Positions 1 to 9,454 of a DNA stretch of 64,000 nt are shown in pieces. Location of the stretch: positions 5,642,013-5,706,012 of the forward strand of contig BCJU01000001.1 in NCBI GenBank assembly GCA_001600355.1, written 5' to 3'. The stretch is from Meira nashicola. Taxonomy: Eukaryota; Basidiomycota; Exobasidiomycetes; Exobasidiales; Brachybasidiaceae. Numbering within the stretch: position 1 is the stretch's first letter; each line of letters begins with the position of its first letter. The position numbers and the translations under genes were made by a program. The notes beneath the pieces are model-generated. The model did no database searches, had not been told where the DNA came from, and was given only the letters and a program-made list of their open reading frames with translations.

Positions 1-71
1 CGTGAGTAAATTTGTCGCAGAGGTAGGTTACAAATATGGGGAATATGTTTTTATTTCAAGTACAGGTTCTC

Positions 72-1337
72 TCAAGCAAGTTCTTCGTTGAATGTTCTTC
101 CGATCAACATTCTACGGATCTCCTGTGTTCCAGCTCCTACGGCGTATAAACGGCTATCCATTAAGATTCTTCCCATCGGATAATCCTTGATATAACCATT
201 TCCACCCAAAGTCTGCATTCCTTCTAGAGCTACTTCAATGGCTCGATCGGTGGAATAGAGGATCGCTCCTGCACAGTCACGTCTAGAGATATGACCGGCA
301 TCACATGCTCTTGCTACTGCATATACATAAGATCGAGCAGCACTCAATTTAGTGTACATATCTGCAATCTTTCCTTGCATAAGTTGAAATTCTGCGATCC
401 TCTTTCCGAATTGGGTACGTTGATGAGCATAATCTGTTGCGAAATCGAAAGCTGCTTGCATCAAACCTAGTGGTCCACCTGATAACACCAATCTTTCCAA
501 ATCTAATCCAGACATTAAAACTGCTGCACCGCCGTTCACCTTTCCCAAAACGTTCTCTTCTGGAATTTCTACATTTTCAAAAACTAATTCACACGTATCC
601 GATCCACGCATTCCTACTTTGTCCAGTTTTGGTGAAGTAGAGAATCCCTTCCAGTCTCTCTCGACGATGAAAGCGGTAATGCCTTTTGAACCTTTTTCCG
701 GAGATGTTTTAGCATAAATCACAAATGTAGAAGAAACGGGACCATTTGTGATCCAAAATTTGCTGCCGTTCAAAATATATCTATCGCCTTTTTTAACCGC
801 GGTTGATCGCATACTAACTACATCACTTCCACTTCCTGGTTCACTCATAGCTAATGAGCCTACTTTTGTACCTGCAATCAGATCAGGAAGATATTTAGCT
901 TTTTGAGAAGGCGTTCCATGTCGCCGAATTTGATTAACGCATAAATTTGAATGAGCACCATAAGAAAGAGCAACTGATCCTGAAGCTCGAGAAAGTTCTT
1001 CCATTACAAGAGTATGCTCAAAATATCCTTTGCCTAATCCTCCATCTTGTTCGGGTACAGTGATACCTAATAATCCCATTTCTCCTAATTTAGGCCATAA
1101 ATCCATTGGACTTTTATTTGTTGCATCAATTTCTGACGCTCTTGGTGCTAATTCTTTATCAGCCCAACTTGCCACAGCTTCACGTAATTCATTTTGTTCG
1201 TCAGTCAATCCTGCAACGTGAGAATTGTAAAATGAGATAGAGCGTGTTGCGATAGGTTGAGGAATACTTCTAAAGCGTGATGAAATGACGGCCTGCCGTA
1301 AGAGAGATCGAGATCCTGTCAATCTTAAGCCTGCCAT
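72..1337 (-). CDS. ivd: isovaleryl-CoA dehydrogenase, mitochondrial
   Basis: A 421-residue, single-exon acyl-CoA dehydrogenase. Isovaleryl-CoA dehydrogenase oxidises isovaleryl-CoA to 3-methylcrotonyl-CoA with FAD in the mitochondrial matrix, in leucine breakdown. The first ~35 residues are rich in Arg, Ser and Leu and lack acidic residues, as in a mitochondrial presequence. Acyl-CoA dehydrogenase signature 1 is at about 162-173 ([10 protein letters not shown]). QRTQFGKRI is near 309 and the second signature ([13 protein letters not shown]) is near the C-terminus. Glu281 in [12 protein letters not shown] lies at the position of the IVD-type catalytic base, which in IVD sits in helix G rather than near the C-terminus; this favours IVD over other acyl-CoA dehydrogenases. 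The ATG at 1337 gives full family length. It is divergent from arginase. Product assignment is from motif recognition, not a search. Confidence 0.93.
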   Translation of the reverse strand: MAGLRLTGSRSLLRQAVISSRFRSIPQPIATRSISFYNSHVAGLTDEQNELREAVASWADKELAPRASEIDATNKSPMDLWPKLGEMGLLGITVPEQDGGLGKGYFEHTLVMEELSRASGSVALSYGAHSNLCVNQIRRHGTPSQKAKYLPDLIAGTKVGSLAMSEPGSGSDVVSMRSTAVKKGDRYILNGSKFWITNGPVSSTFVIYAKTSPEKGSKGITAFIVERDWKGFSTSPKLDKVGMRGSDTCELVFENVEIPEENVLGKVNGGAAVLMSGLDLERLVLSGGPLGLMQAAFDFATDYAHQRTQFGKRIAEFQLMQGKIADMYTKLSAARSYVYAVARACDAGHISRRDCAGAILYSTDRAIEVALEGMQTLGGNGYIKDYPMGRILMDSRLYAVGAGTQEIRRMLIGRTFNEELA

Positions 1338-1755
1338 TTTGAGATTAAGCGAAAAGGATGATGAAGTAGAGAAGAAAAGACAATACTACACATTCTTGAA
1401 CTCATTATGCGGGGAAATTCAAAACTCATCCTGGGGTCCAAAAGTACTGCTGCCAAGACGCGTATTTGAACGGAGTATATCCCGCGGAGCCGTGTATGCC
1501 TGTCTATTCTATGAATATAAGCAGGCACAGCAAGTACACGTGTGAGTATAGAAGACGCTTTATCTCTCTTTCTCTAAGCGAAAGTGACACTTTCCCATCG
1601 TGTTAATTTTAGAAGCGAAAGCGGAATACCGCACATGTATGTACGATGTAACGATAAGATTATCTGCATACATAGATTGTACATATGTAAGCTTTGATTG
1701 CATCTTGACTTTCTACCACCATCACAATCGCAAGCATTTTTTGAGATCAAAAGAA
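1338..1755. promoter_or_regulatory. shared divergent promoter, IVD / arginase
   Basis: 418 bp between two divergent start codons. It holds an ACGCGT palindrome at 1458-1463 and an E-box-like CACGTG at 1537-1542. Open frames cross it but none resembles a gene. Regulation is inferred from position only. Confidence 0.5.
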
Positions 1756-2721
1756 ATGGCTGATACACCTAAACATTACCCTGCCAAGAGCGTTTCAGTT
1801 ATTGGCTGTCCATTCTCAGGTGGTCAACGCCGCATGGGTGTGGATACTGGCCCAAATTCTTTGGTGGAAGCTGGGTTGATTGATCAATTAAAAGGATTAG
1901 GCTGGCAAGTTGGCTTTTCAGGTCATCAAGCATTCGAAGATGTGAATAAAGAAATTGCAAATGATGAAGATATTGGAATAATGAAAAATCCAAGAGTTGT
2001 TTCAGAAGTTAGCAGACGTGTCGCAAGCGTTGTTGAACAACATGCTCGTAATGGATCTATGCCTTTAACTTTAGGAGGTGATCATAGTTTAGGATTAGGA
2101 ACAGTTACCGGTTCTTTACGCGTTCATCCTGATGCCGCTTTGATTTGGGTTGATGCACATGCCGATATTAATACGCCTCAAACTACGCCTTCTGGTAATT
2201 TGCACGGTTGTCCTGTTAGCTTCTTGCTCGGATTACCTGGAACTGATGTAGAACCATTCAATAAATGGACACCTCCAAGTAAAGCACTTTTGAAATCAAA
2301 CAGTGTCGTTTATATCGGTTTACGTGATGTTGATTCGGGTGAACGTAAAATTCTAAAGGAGAACAATATCAAAGCATTCTCAATGCACGAAGTTGACAAA
2401 TATGGAATCGGAAAAGTCGTAGATATGGCTTTAGATTACGTTAATGGTGGTACAGGTAAACGTGAAAGACCAATTCATTTAAGTTTTGATGTTGATGCTT
2501 TGGATCCTTCCGTTGCTCCAAGTACCGGTACACCCGTTCGTGGTGGTTTGACTTTCCGTGAAGGTCATTATATCTGTGAAGCATTATACGAAACAGGTTC
2601 ATTGATTGCTATGGATTTGATGGAAGTTAATCCTTCTTTAATGCAAGAACGCGATGCTCAACAAACTATAGCAATTGGGTGCTCTTTGATTCGTTCAGCA
2701 TTTGGAGAGACATTGCTTTAA
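1756..2721 (+). CDS. CAR1: arginase
   Basis: A 321-residue arginase, which hydrolyses L-arginine to ornithine and urea using a binuclear manganese centre. The metal ligands of the family are all visible: His110 in GGDHSLGLGT, Asp133, His135 and Asp137 in WVDAHADINTP, and Asp245 and Asp247 in SFDVDALDP. The substrate loop PSTGTPVRGG follows. The reading frame stays open for 52 codons upstream, but I start at the ATG at 1756 because the protein then has normal length and opens close to the first strand (VSVIGCPFSGGQ); the upstream part has no arginase-like sequence. An in-frame ATG at 1639 is the alternative. Single exon. It shares a promoter with IVD, so two amino-acid catabolic genes sit head to head. 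Confidence 0.96.
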   Translation: MADTPKHYPAKSVSVIGCPFSGGQRRMGVDTGPNSLVEAGLIDQLKGLGWQVGFSGHQAFEDVNKEIANDEDIGIMKNPRVVSEVSRRVASVVEQHARNGSMPLTLGGDHSLGLGTVTGSLRVHPDAALIWVDAHADINTPQTTPSGNLHGCPVSFLLGLPGTDVEPFNKWTPPSKALLKSNSVVYIGLRDVDSGERKILKENNIKAFSMHEVDKYGIGKVVDMALDYVNGGTGKRERPIHLSFDVDALDPSVAPSTGTPVRGGLTFREGHYICEALYETGSLIAMDLMEVNPSLMQERDAQQTIAIGCSLIRSAFGETLL

Positions 2722-3054
2722 TCATCTTTCAACAAACAACACGCACAAACACACAAATGAACAACAGCAGACAGATACTATGTGAACATAAATAAACGTA
2801 CACAAATACTGCTGCTCTGATCAATGCTTCTCCTTTAATCATCTATAAAGTTCAAGTAGACTGCCGGGGCTAATTCTCTATATTCACTGTATCATTGTAC
2901 TGCTAGCACATCAATCAAATTCAAGGATTTCTTTCAAATTTCATTCTCTTGTGTGTGTGTGTGCGTTTAATGTACATTGTATGTCGATCTTCGAATTCTC
3001 TCAGATACAATTACAGTTCTGAAGATCGCCTCTTTCTTTTTCACCTCTTACCCT
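2722..3054. other. convergent 3' region, arginase / MRE11
   Basis: 333 bp between two stop codons. It contains AATAAA-type A/T-rich sequence near 2790 and a (GT)6 microsatellite at 2951-2962. No gene seen. Confidence 0.5.
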
Positions 3055-5561
3055 TTACCCAAGCATCTCAAAATCATCATCACCATCTTCTTCCTCTACA
3101 TCATCACCTGCAAGACGAGTTGTAGCTTTGCGTGCTGCTGCGCGTGTGCCAGAAGTACGACGACCTGAGTTGGTAGATGCCAAAGCGGCTGCTCGGGAAG
3201 ATGTTGGTTTGGGAGTTTTTGCTGTACTTTTCTTCGATGGACCAGCCAAAGCTGCTGCCCGAGAGCTAATCTTTGGGGCAGGAGTCGGTGGTTCATCATC
3301 CTCTTCAATCTCTTCTTCTTCATTATCGCTCTGATTGCTACGGAACATCAATGTTGTTTGAGTACCTCCTCTACGTTGAGTTTGCGGCGAACGAGCAGGG
3401 TTAGCTTTACGACCACCGCCGCGCCCGCCACGAGTGGTGGTTGTGGAACGACCTGAAGTCTTTTTGGCGACTGTAGGATCCGGGATATCAAAGTCACCTA
3501 GTGAGCTATGATCAGATTCGTCTAAGCTATCGTTCAAATTTCCGATTCGATCATCATCCTGATCTACTCCTCGACCCTTTGTAGCTCGTTTAGTTGGTTT
3601 AGCACCACCGCGATTAGTTCTTCTCGGTCCATCATCATCGCTTTGTTCATTAGCCGCACGTTCGTCATCAGCAGCGCGATTCTTTTCACTTCGAATACGA
3701 TCTAACTCTGCATCCAAGGCTTGTTCATCCGGATTGCTGGTGACCAAATTGGAATTCGTGGATCGTAATTCCTTCTCAACAAAGCGACCAATTGCATCTT
3801 TATCGTCTTTGTCAACAAATTTCATAACCGCTCGTTCAAGACCGGTCGGATTGAGGATGTGCAAAGATTGCGTTGCTAAATATGTGCGAACCAGATCGCT
3901 CATACTAACCTTCTCTAGCTTTTCTGAAGGAAGCATATCATCAGTCGGCTCGAGATAATCCTCTGTATTATTTGCATTCTTTCTAGACGCATTCTCTGTT
4001 TTCTTTTTGCTGAATTGCAGCAAATCTCTTGGATTAGCAACAATTTCTGTAAATTCTTGACCAAAGCGAACTAGATTGCCCATCTCGTGACGGGTGTAAA
4101 GGATACGCAAACGAACGAGTGGTAACATGCGTTCTGGCTGCTGATCAACTGGAATGTTTGCGTGCTTGCTATCCCACTCCTGGTTTGCCTTTTCGACGAG
4201 GTCTTTGACTTTGCGCTTCAGTAGCTTCGTCACACCCTGCTTATCATCGATTCGCAGATTGGCTTCATCTACAATTTCATCCAAATCCACCTCGTCCATC
4301 ACAAACGGTCGTACTGTCTTTAGCGTGAGCGGTTCCAAGGTGAAATCTCGACCTTTCACGTGGATAATTGCGACTTGTTTCTCAGCTGCTTCACCAGGAC
4401 AAAGACTGGTAGCAACGCTGCTGCCAGGTTGACTGATCAAATAACGCTTTCCACCGACAGATTGCGGTTTGATGAGTTGCTCGTGTTCGTGGCCCCAAAC
4501 GACCAAGTGAACGCTATCGTCAAACATACCTTCCGGAACAGTTGCTTTTGGGTTGTGTGCTGCTCGATTTTGATGAATAGCGAGAATGTTGAACCAGTCA
4601 TCAGGATCTTCTCTTGGTCTATACATCCTGACCCTATTTGAGCGCAATTCAAAGTTCATTCTTTCATCTTTAATGTTTCCCATTCCGTACAGTGCAATCT
4701 TTGTCTCTCCTTTCTGCAATAAAACAGGGCGGATACGGATGCCAACGTCAGAAAGACCACCTTTAGCAGGCGCTTGCGTTGAACCTTTCTTGGCAACATC
4801 GTCAGCAGAAGGAAGCTCTACTTTTCCAAAATAGTTCATTAGACCAGAGATGGACAACAAATCGACAGCTGAAAGAGCGCCTTCTGGTCCTACACCTTGA
4901 GGGTCATCATGATTGCCATGGATAGAGAACACCGGAATAGCAACGTTGAGATTTGGGTCCTCGTAGTTGACTGCTGGGAATCTGATGAAAAACATAACAT
5001 GTAAGCTTCGCAGCCTGAAAGTTGACATAAATGCACACTCACTGATATCCTTCAGGTTTGCCGTCATTTGGATCACTAAGCAGCTCAATCGATACTGGCT
5101 TGTCTCCAAGCGTAAATTCTCGTAATGCTCCCATCACTTGATGCATAGTGGTACGAGAAGGTCTATTCTCATGAAAGAGATCACCTCCGAGCAAGATAAA
5201 GTCAACCTGTTTGGCAAAGGGTTGAGTCAACACCTGAATTACACAATATATGCATGCATATACTCACGTCATGGTCCTTTGCCATCTGAAGAATTTCGCG
5301 AAAGGTGTTGATAGAATCAGATCCACGAACAGGATCGCGCTCCATATATCCAACATGATTATCCGTTGCCAGCATAATCTTTACATGATTCGGATCATCC
5401 TCTTCCCCTCGGTTTTGTGTTGTGCCATTGGAGGAATTACCATTTTGTTCCTGGATTGTTTGATCAATCTCTTCTTCCCGCTCTTGTACTTGCGATCCAG
5501 AGACACTCTCTGTATCGCCTCTAGAAGCACGAGAGCCTCTTCTTGCTCTTTTTGGTGCCAT
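3055..5561 (-). CDS. MRE11: MRE11 double-strand-break repair nuclease
   Basis: MRE11 is the nuclease of the MRN/MRX complex, which senses and processes DNA ends. Three exons: 5268-5561, 5043-5206 and 3055-4981, joined by two 61-bp introns with GTGAGT donors, giving 794 residues. The splices restore the family order: TDNHVGYMERD (Asp67, His69), then LLGGDLFHENRPSR (Asp107), then SIHGNHDDPQG (Asn176, His177), then VVWGHEHEQL. The first exon ends at KDHD and the second begins VDFILLGGD exactly as in homologues. The C-terminal third is acidic and then Arg/Gly-rich (RGGRGGGRK) with several Ala- and Ser-rich stretches, as in other MRE11 tails. The start ATG at 5561 follows a basic stretch; an in-frame extension further upstream lacks similarity. 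It is divergent from the ataxin-10-like gene with two ACGCGT sites between them. Confidence 0.95.
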
Positions 5562-5886
5562 CTTAGCAAGTAAAAATGGACTCTTTTGACTCTTTGATGG
5601 TAATTTTGATAGAAACAAATTGGAACGTTCATGCAGAAGAAAGTGTTGGTCTATTCATTAATTAATATTCACATTTGCTCAGCTCCGCTTCATTCTCAAG
5701 CCTTTTCGAATAGACTACGCGTATGCATTTCCTCTTTACGCGTACAGTTTAGACAAAAACTTTATTTCCGACTTTGCCTTTTACGCTAAAGGGAGCAGCT
5801 ATTTCCGATTTTTAGAAATTTTTATAATGAACGATTCGGAACTCTGTCTTTACCATCATCTTGGTCCAAAAAAGTAGGGAAGAGTG
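5562..5886. promoter_or_regulatory. divergent promoter MRE11 / ataxin-10-like with two ACGCGT boxes
   Basis: 325 bp. ACGCGT occurs twice, at 5717-5722 and 5738-5743, each inside TACGCGTA, with starts 21 bp apart. In yeasts ACGCGT is the MCB site bound by MBF, which drives G1/S and DNA-repair genes. Its use here is an inference. Confidence 0.5.
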
Positions 5887-7704
5887 ATGAGCGTTCGAGA
5901 GCTGATTAAACGATTCCAACCGAATTCTACCTCGAACAGTGATGAAGATGAGTCTATATTCGCTCAGTGGAAGCAAAATGAATCTTGGCTTGAAACTCAA
6001 AATAAGGAATTAGCTGCCTCAAAAGAAGCCCGTTTGGCATTCATTGATGCTGATGAAGATTTAGGCTTTGAATCTATAGAGAAATTAGGCGATGTTTGGA
6101 TTAAGGCTGCTTCGCATTCAAGTTCTGAATTAGCATCAATTGATGATGATGGAAATCGGATACAAGAATTAATGCCGGAGAATGATATTCAAATACAAAA
6201 GAGTGGACTTTGGACGGCAACTCTACTGGCACGTTTGATTCGAAATGTTGTAGCAGATAATCAATCAGGTCAGGTTATGTTTTTCACCATCATTCCATCA
6301 GCTTTGAAAGCGTTATGGTATACGACATCTTTTGCTTTAGAGGATGTTGAAAATGCAAGATTATTAACGCGAGCTTTGGTGCAAATGTTATCGAACATAA
6401 TCACAGATAATCAAGACTTACAAGAAAAGATATGGCAAGATCATCTTGGCTTAGGTGTTGAAATGAGAGAGAAGGACGGAAAATCTCGTATGCCGTCTNN
6501 TNNNNNNNNNNNANNGCTAGATTCGAAAGATCAAGGGACCAAGATGGCAGCACAAATTCTATTGATCAATATAATTCTCAATAGTAGGAAGAGATGTGAA
6601 GATATTGCGAGAAATCATGCTGGTCAAAGTATTATGCGAAGTCTTTTGCATGATATAGAAACAAACCTTGAAATGGATGAAAAGCAGGAAGAAGAAGATG
6701 AGAAGGAACAAGTGAAATCAGATGGTGATTCTGGATATGGAGTGAGCTTACAGCCATCCTTAGAAGTTATACAAGAACGTCAAAGAAGGTACGAAGGTTT
6801 GGGAATAACATACACTCTTTTTACAGGATTATTTCGAGAAGGTCTTTTTGATGACGCATATATCAATCTTCAACCTGAACAATTTGAAGGATCACGTATT
6901 GATGGTTCTATCGTTTCTTCAGCACAAATTACATTGTTGAAATTACAAGATGCATATTTACATTCTGGCGTGCAAGAATATGATTGCAAAATGAACAATG
7001 ATCTTCAAAGTATTTCTAACAACTTTATTTCTCTAGCAACTTGGGCTGATTCAACAATGCAGACTACTCTAAAGAAAGGCAAAAACGCTTCTGTAGATGG
7101 AAGATTGGTAGAAGTGCATGTCGCATTAATTCTGCAACTTCAATGTCTAATCAATCTAGCAATGGCAACTGAAACGACAAAAAAGCCTAATTTTCTACAA
7201 ATATGTGAAGAATGCGTTGAACGAATTCGTCAAAATGATTTTATTATCATATTAATACGATTGATGAGGACTACGGCTATCTTTTCACCTCCTGTTTCAC
7301 CTTTCGTACCAAGTAAAACTTCGCAAGCTTCACCTGCTCCTGAAGGTCATGTTTTATCATCAACAGGTAAAGCAAATAGTCAAAATAACAAACATGAAGA
7401 GAAAAGCAAACGACCAAGATTGGATAAGCTAAAACGTGATCTGGTTGCATTATTGGGTGTCATAGCATTCAAACGTGGACCTAAAGATGATGAAAGTGTA
7501 AGGCGAGTGCAAGATCTCGTTCGAGAGGAGGGCGGTTTATTGGACGTTCTCAATCTTACCCAATTAGACGAACATAATCCATATATACGTGAAAGGGCAA
7601 TCTTTGCTCTTCGTAATTTATTACAAGCAAATCAAGCATCTCAAGATATCATTGCTAAACTTAAACCGATCGATCCTGCTCAACAGCAAGGAGCACAGTC
7701 TTGA
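5887..7704 (+). CDS. ataxin-10-like armadillo-fold protein
   Basis: About 605 residues, single exon. The C-terminal part (about 513-593), with LVALLGVIAFKRGP, HNPYIRERAIFALRNLL and NQASQDIIAKL, matches the ataxin-10 C-terminal domain by its conserved NPYIRE-AIFA-RNL core. Ataxin-10 proteins are helical-repeat proteins linked to cytokinesis in several eukaryotes (the S. cerevisiae relative is Ctr86/Copi). The N-terminal and middle parts are helical with acidic low-complexity linkers (EEEDEKEQ near 265). I start at the ATG at 5887. The sequence from 6499 to 6515 contains 15 undetermined bases, so about six residues near 205-210 are unknown; the frame stays open across them. Convergent with the phosphatase gene, 70 bp apart. 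Confidence 0.8.
   Translation: MSVRELIKRFQPNSTSNSDEDESIFAQWKQNESWLETQNKELAASKEARLAFIDADEDLGFESIEKLGDVWIKAASHSSSELASIDDDGNRIQELMPENDIQIQKSGLWTATLLARLIRNVVADNQSGQVMFFTIIPSALKALWYTTSFALEDVENARLLTRALVQMLSNIITDNQDLQEKIWQDHLGLGVEMREKDGKSRMPSXXXXXXLDSKDQGTKMAAQILLINIILNSRKRCEDIARNHAGQSIMRSLLHDIETNLEMDEKQEEEDEKEQVKSDGDSGYGVSLQPSLEVIQERQRRYEGLGITYTLFTGLFREGLFDDAYINLQPEQFEGSRIDGSIVSSAQITLLKLQDAYLHSGVQEYDCKMNNDLQSISNNFISLATWADSTMQTTLKKGKNASVDGRLVEVHVALILQLQCLINLAMATETTKKPNFLQICEECVERIRQNDFIIILIRLMRTTAIFSPPVSPFVPSKTSQASPAPEGHVLSSTGKANSQNNKHEEKSKRPRLDKLKRDLVALLGVIAFKRGPKDDESVRRVQDLVREEGGLLDVLNLTQLDEHNPYIRERAIFALRNLLQANQASQDIIAKLKPIDPAQQQGAQS
6499..6515. other. run of undetermined bases inside a gene
   Basis: Fifteen N in 17 positions, with a called T at 6501 and a called A at 6513. 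Isolated called bases suggest masked low-quality calls rather than a scaffold join of arbitrary length. The coding frame is kept. Confidence 0.95.
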
Positions 7705-7774
7705 AAGAATATTGTCTAATAGATCAATAGCATTACTATCATAGCGCATTTTGTACATTAAAAGGGCAATATAC

Positions 7775-8848
7775 TCAGTTGGTACTTCTCCCAATCATCT
7801 CATCTGCACTGCCATTAGCAGCACCCGTAGCAGCTGCTTCTTCGAGATCTGCAGGTATATGTCGTACATCAGCCCAACGCTCAACAACGAATGCTTTCTT
7901 TCCTTCTCGATTAGCCAATGCTTTCATATTCAATTTACCATTCGGTAAAAGAGGTAGGCCATTGACATCGTTTACGATCACTTCTGTCACGCTACAATTC
8001 CATATCCGAGTCCTTTGAACACCAGCCGACATTGCTGCTATTCCTGTATCCAAAAGTACATTTCCCACCATTGCACTAATTGCTGCTCCATGTGCAACAA
8101 GGGCAATCGTTCTTGAACATCCTGCTCGATTTAAATGAGGCGGTGGACCAGAAGTTTGGATTCTAGCAGAATCTTCGGCAGGATATGTGGTCGCATTGGA
8201 ATCAGGTTCATCGACCCACTCTGAATTTGTCTTTGTTTGTTGCTCAAAAGGAGCAGATCGAACTACAGCATCAGAAAGGAAAGATGCTAATCGATCACAA
8301 AATACGTTTGTTTGTTCTATGCCATCGATCGAATCTCGCTTTGGTTTTGAACGATCATACTTTCTACCTTCCAATGAACCGAAACCGCGTTCTTTCAATC
8401 TTTTATCGTACCAAAATTGCATTCGATCATATTTTCTATTTGGATTTTGTTCAACGATAGCTTTTGCCGTATCACTTGCTCTTTTTAAAGGACTAGAATA
8501 TACTTCATCTATATGCTCATTCGCCAAAGATTGCGCAACGAAATGCGCTTGTTTTCTACCTATTGCATTCAAGTCTGTATCCAATTGTCCTTGAATGATT
8601 CCTTGTACATTATGATCAGTTTCTCCATGTCTGACGATCAAAATGCGTAAACGTGATCGATAACCTGCACTTGTTGAACTTATATTACTATATCGTGTTC
8701 CTTCTGATGAAGATGTGAAACTGTCATCTTTATTCATTGATACTCCACCTACGAGAGTTTTTTTGCCATTTCCACTACCGTTTAATGATTGTTTTGTCGC
8801 AGTTGAAGAATCAAACAAAGATGGCGATAATGTTACTGGTGCTGACAT
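7775..8848 (-). CDS. histidine-phosphatase (phosphoglycerate-mutase-like) protein
   Basis: 357 residues, single exon. It has the RHG motif at 73-75 (LIVRHGETDHN, nucleophile His74), YSSPLKRASDTA, the acidic-loop motif KERGFGSLEGRKYD, and a second catalytic His253 in LVAHGAAIS. This is the branch-1 histidine phosphatase fold shared by phosphoglycerate mutase, fructose-2,6-bisphosphatase/TIGAR and broad-specificity phosphatases. The GSLEG form and about 65 residues of Ser/Thr-rich N-terminal extension make a TIGAR-like or general phosphatase more likely than glycolytic mutase. The substrate cannot be read from the sequence. The ATG at 8848 is chosen; no earlier in-frame ATG was found. Confidence 0.85.
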   Translation of the reverse strand: MSAPVTLSPSLFDSSTATKQSLNGSGNGKKTLVGGVSMNKDDSFTSSSEGTRYSNISSTSAGYRSRLRILIVRHGETDHNVQGIIQGQLDTDLNAIGRKQAHFVAQSLANEHIDEVYSSPLKRASDTAKAIVEQNPNRKYDRMQFWYDKRLKERGFGSLEGRKYDRSKPKRDSIDGIEQTNVFCDRLASFLSDAVVRSAPFEQQTKTNSEWVDEPDSNATTYPAEDSARIQTSGPPPHLNRAGCSRTIALVAHGAAISAMVGNVLLDTGIAAMSAGVQRTRIWNCSVTEVIVNDVNGLPLLPNGKLNMKALANREGKKAFVVERWADVRHIPADLEEAAATGAANGSADEMIGRSTN

Positions 8849-9454
8849 TACCAACCGAAAAAGAGAAGAAAATCAACTAAATTGATTGTTGAATTGGATG
8901 AACGTGAAGAACAATGGAAGATGAAGATATTCTGATGATACAAAAGCTTAAAATTAATTCAAATTTTACAAGGCACTTTGGCTGAATAATTTTTTAGTAC
9001 AGGATTACAGAATAAACTAGAATATGTGCAGCGTGAGCGAATGACTTTTCTTGCATCATCAACAAAAAAAAGGAGGGCGCCGGCGCCTGTTCCCAGCTTG
9101 GCCAGGCGGGCTGTAAGGTAAGCCAGAGGCTTGTTTGTGTGATGTACGCGGTAAGTCGCCTTTGATATAATCACACAAGTGCATACATACTTGCCTTTTT
9201 TCCAAATGTTTTTTTGCGTCTCTGTATGCGGGCAACTTGTCTGTTCAGATGCATAGTTACATCTTCGTGCATTCATTTATAGATTATTAAACGTCAGTAA
9301 ATTGATAGTAAATGGTGGACCGGTGCTACAGCTTTTGAAGTTTAAAATGTAAGACTACTTAAACGTCCAACATTAAAAGTAGGTCTATTTGCAAGTCATT
9401 AGTAGAGTCGTAGTGGTGTAGGTAGAATTGGGCAATGAATTATCATAGTAGATC
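8849..9454. promoter_or_regulatory. divergent intergenic region, phosphatase / ATL
   Basis: 606 bp. The notable element is a perfect 12-bp palindrome GGCGCCGGCGCC at 9076-9087, GC-rich in AT-rich surroundings. No gene seen. Confidence 0.4.

Noticed and set aside
1600..1755. 52-codon upstream extension of arginase
   Set aside because: It does not begin with ATG, resembles no presequence strongly, and known arginases start near the chosen ATG.
5234..5267. Alternative MRE11 first intron ending nine codons earlier (acceptor ATTCAG)
   Set aside because: It would be only 34 bp and would insert nine residues into a motif that runs straight from KDHD to VDFILLGGD in homologues. The 61-bp intron matches the other introns.
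8187..8594. 135-codon plus-strand open frame across the phosphatase gene
   Set aside because: Antisense to a clearly real gene; composition is the reverse complement of its codons and no domain is visible.
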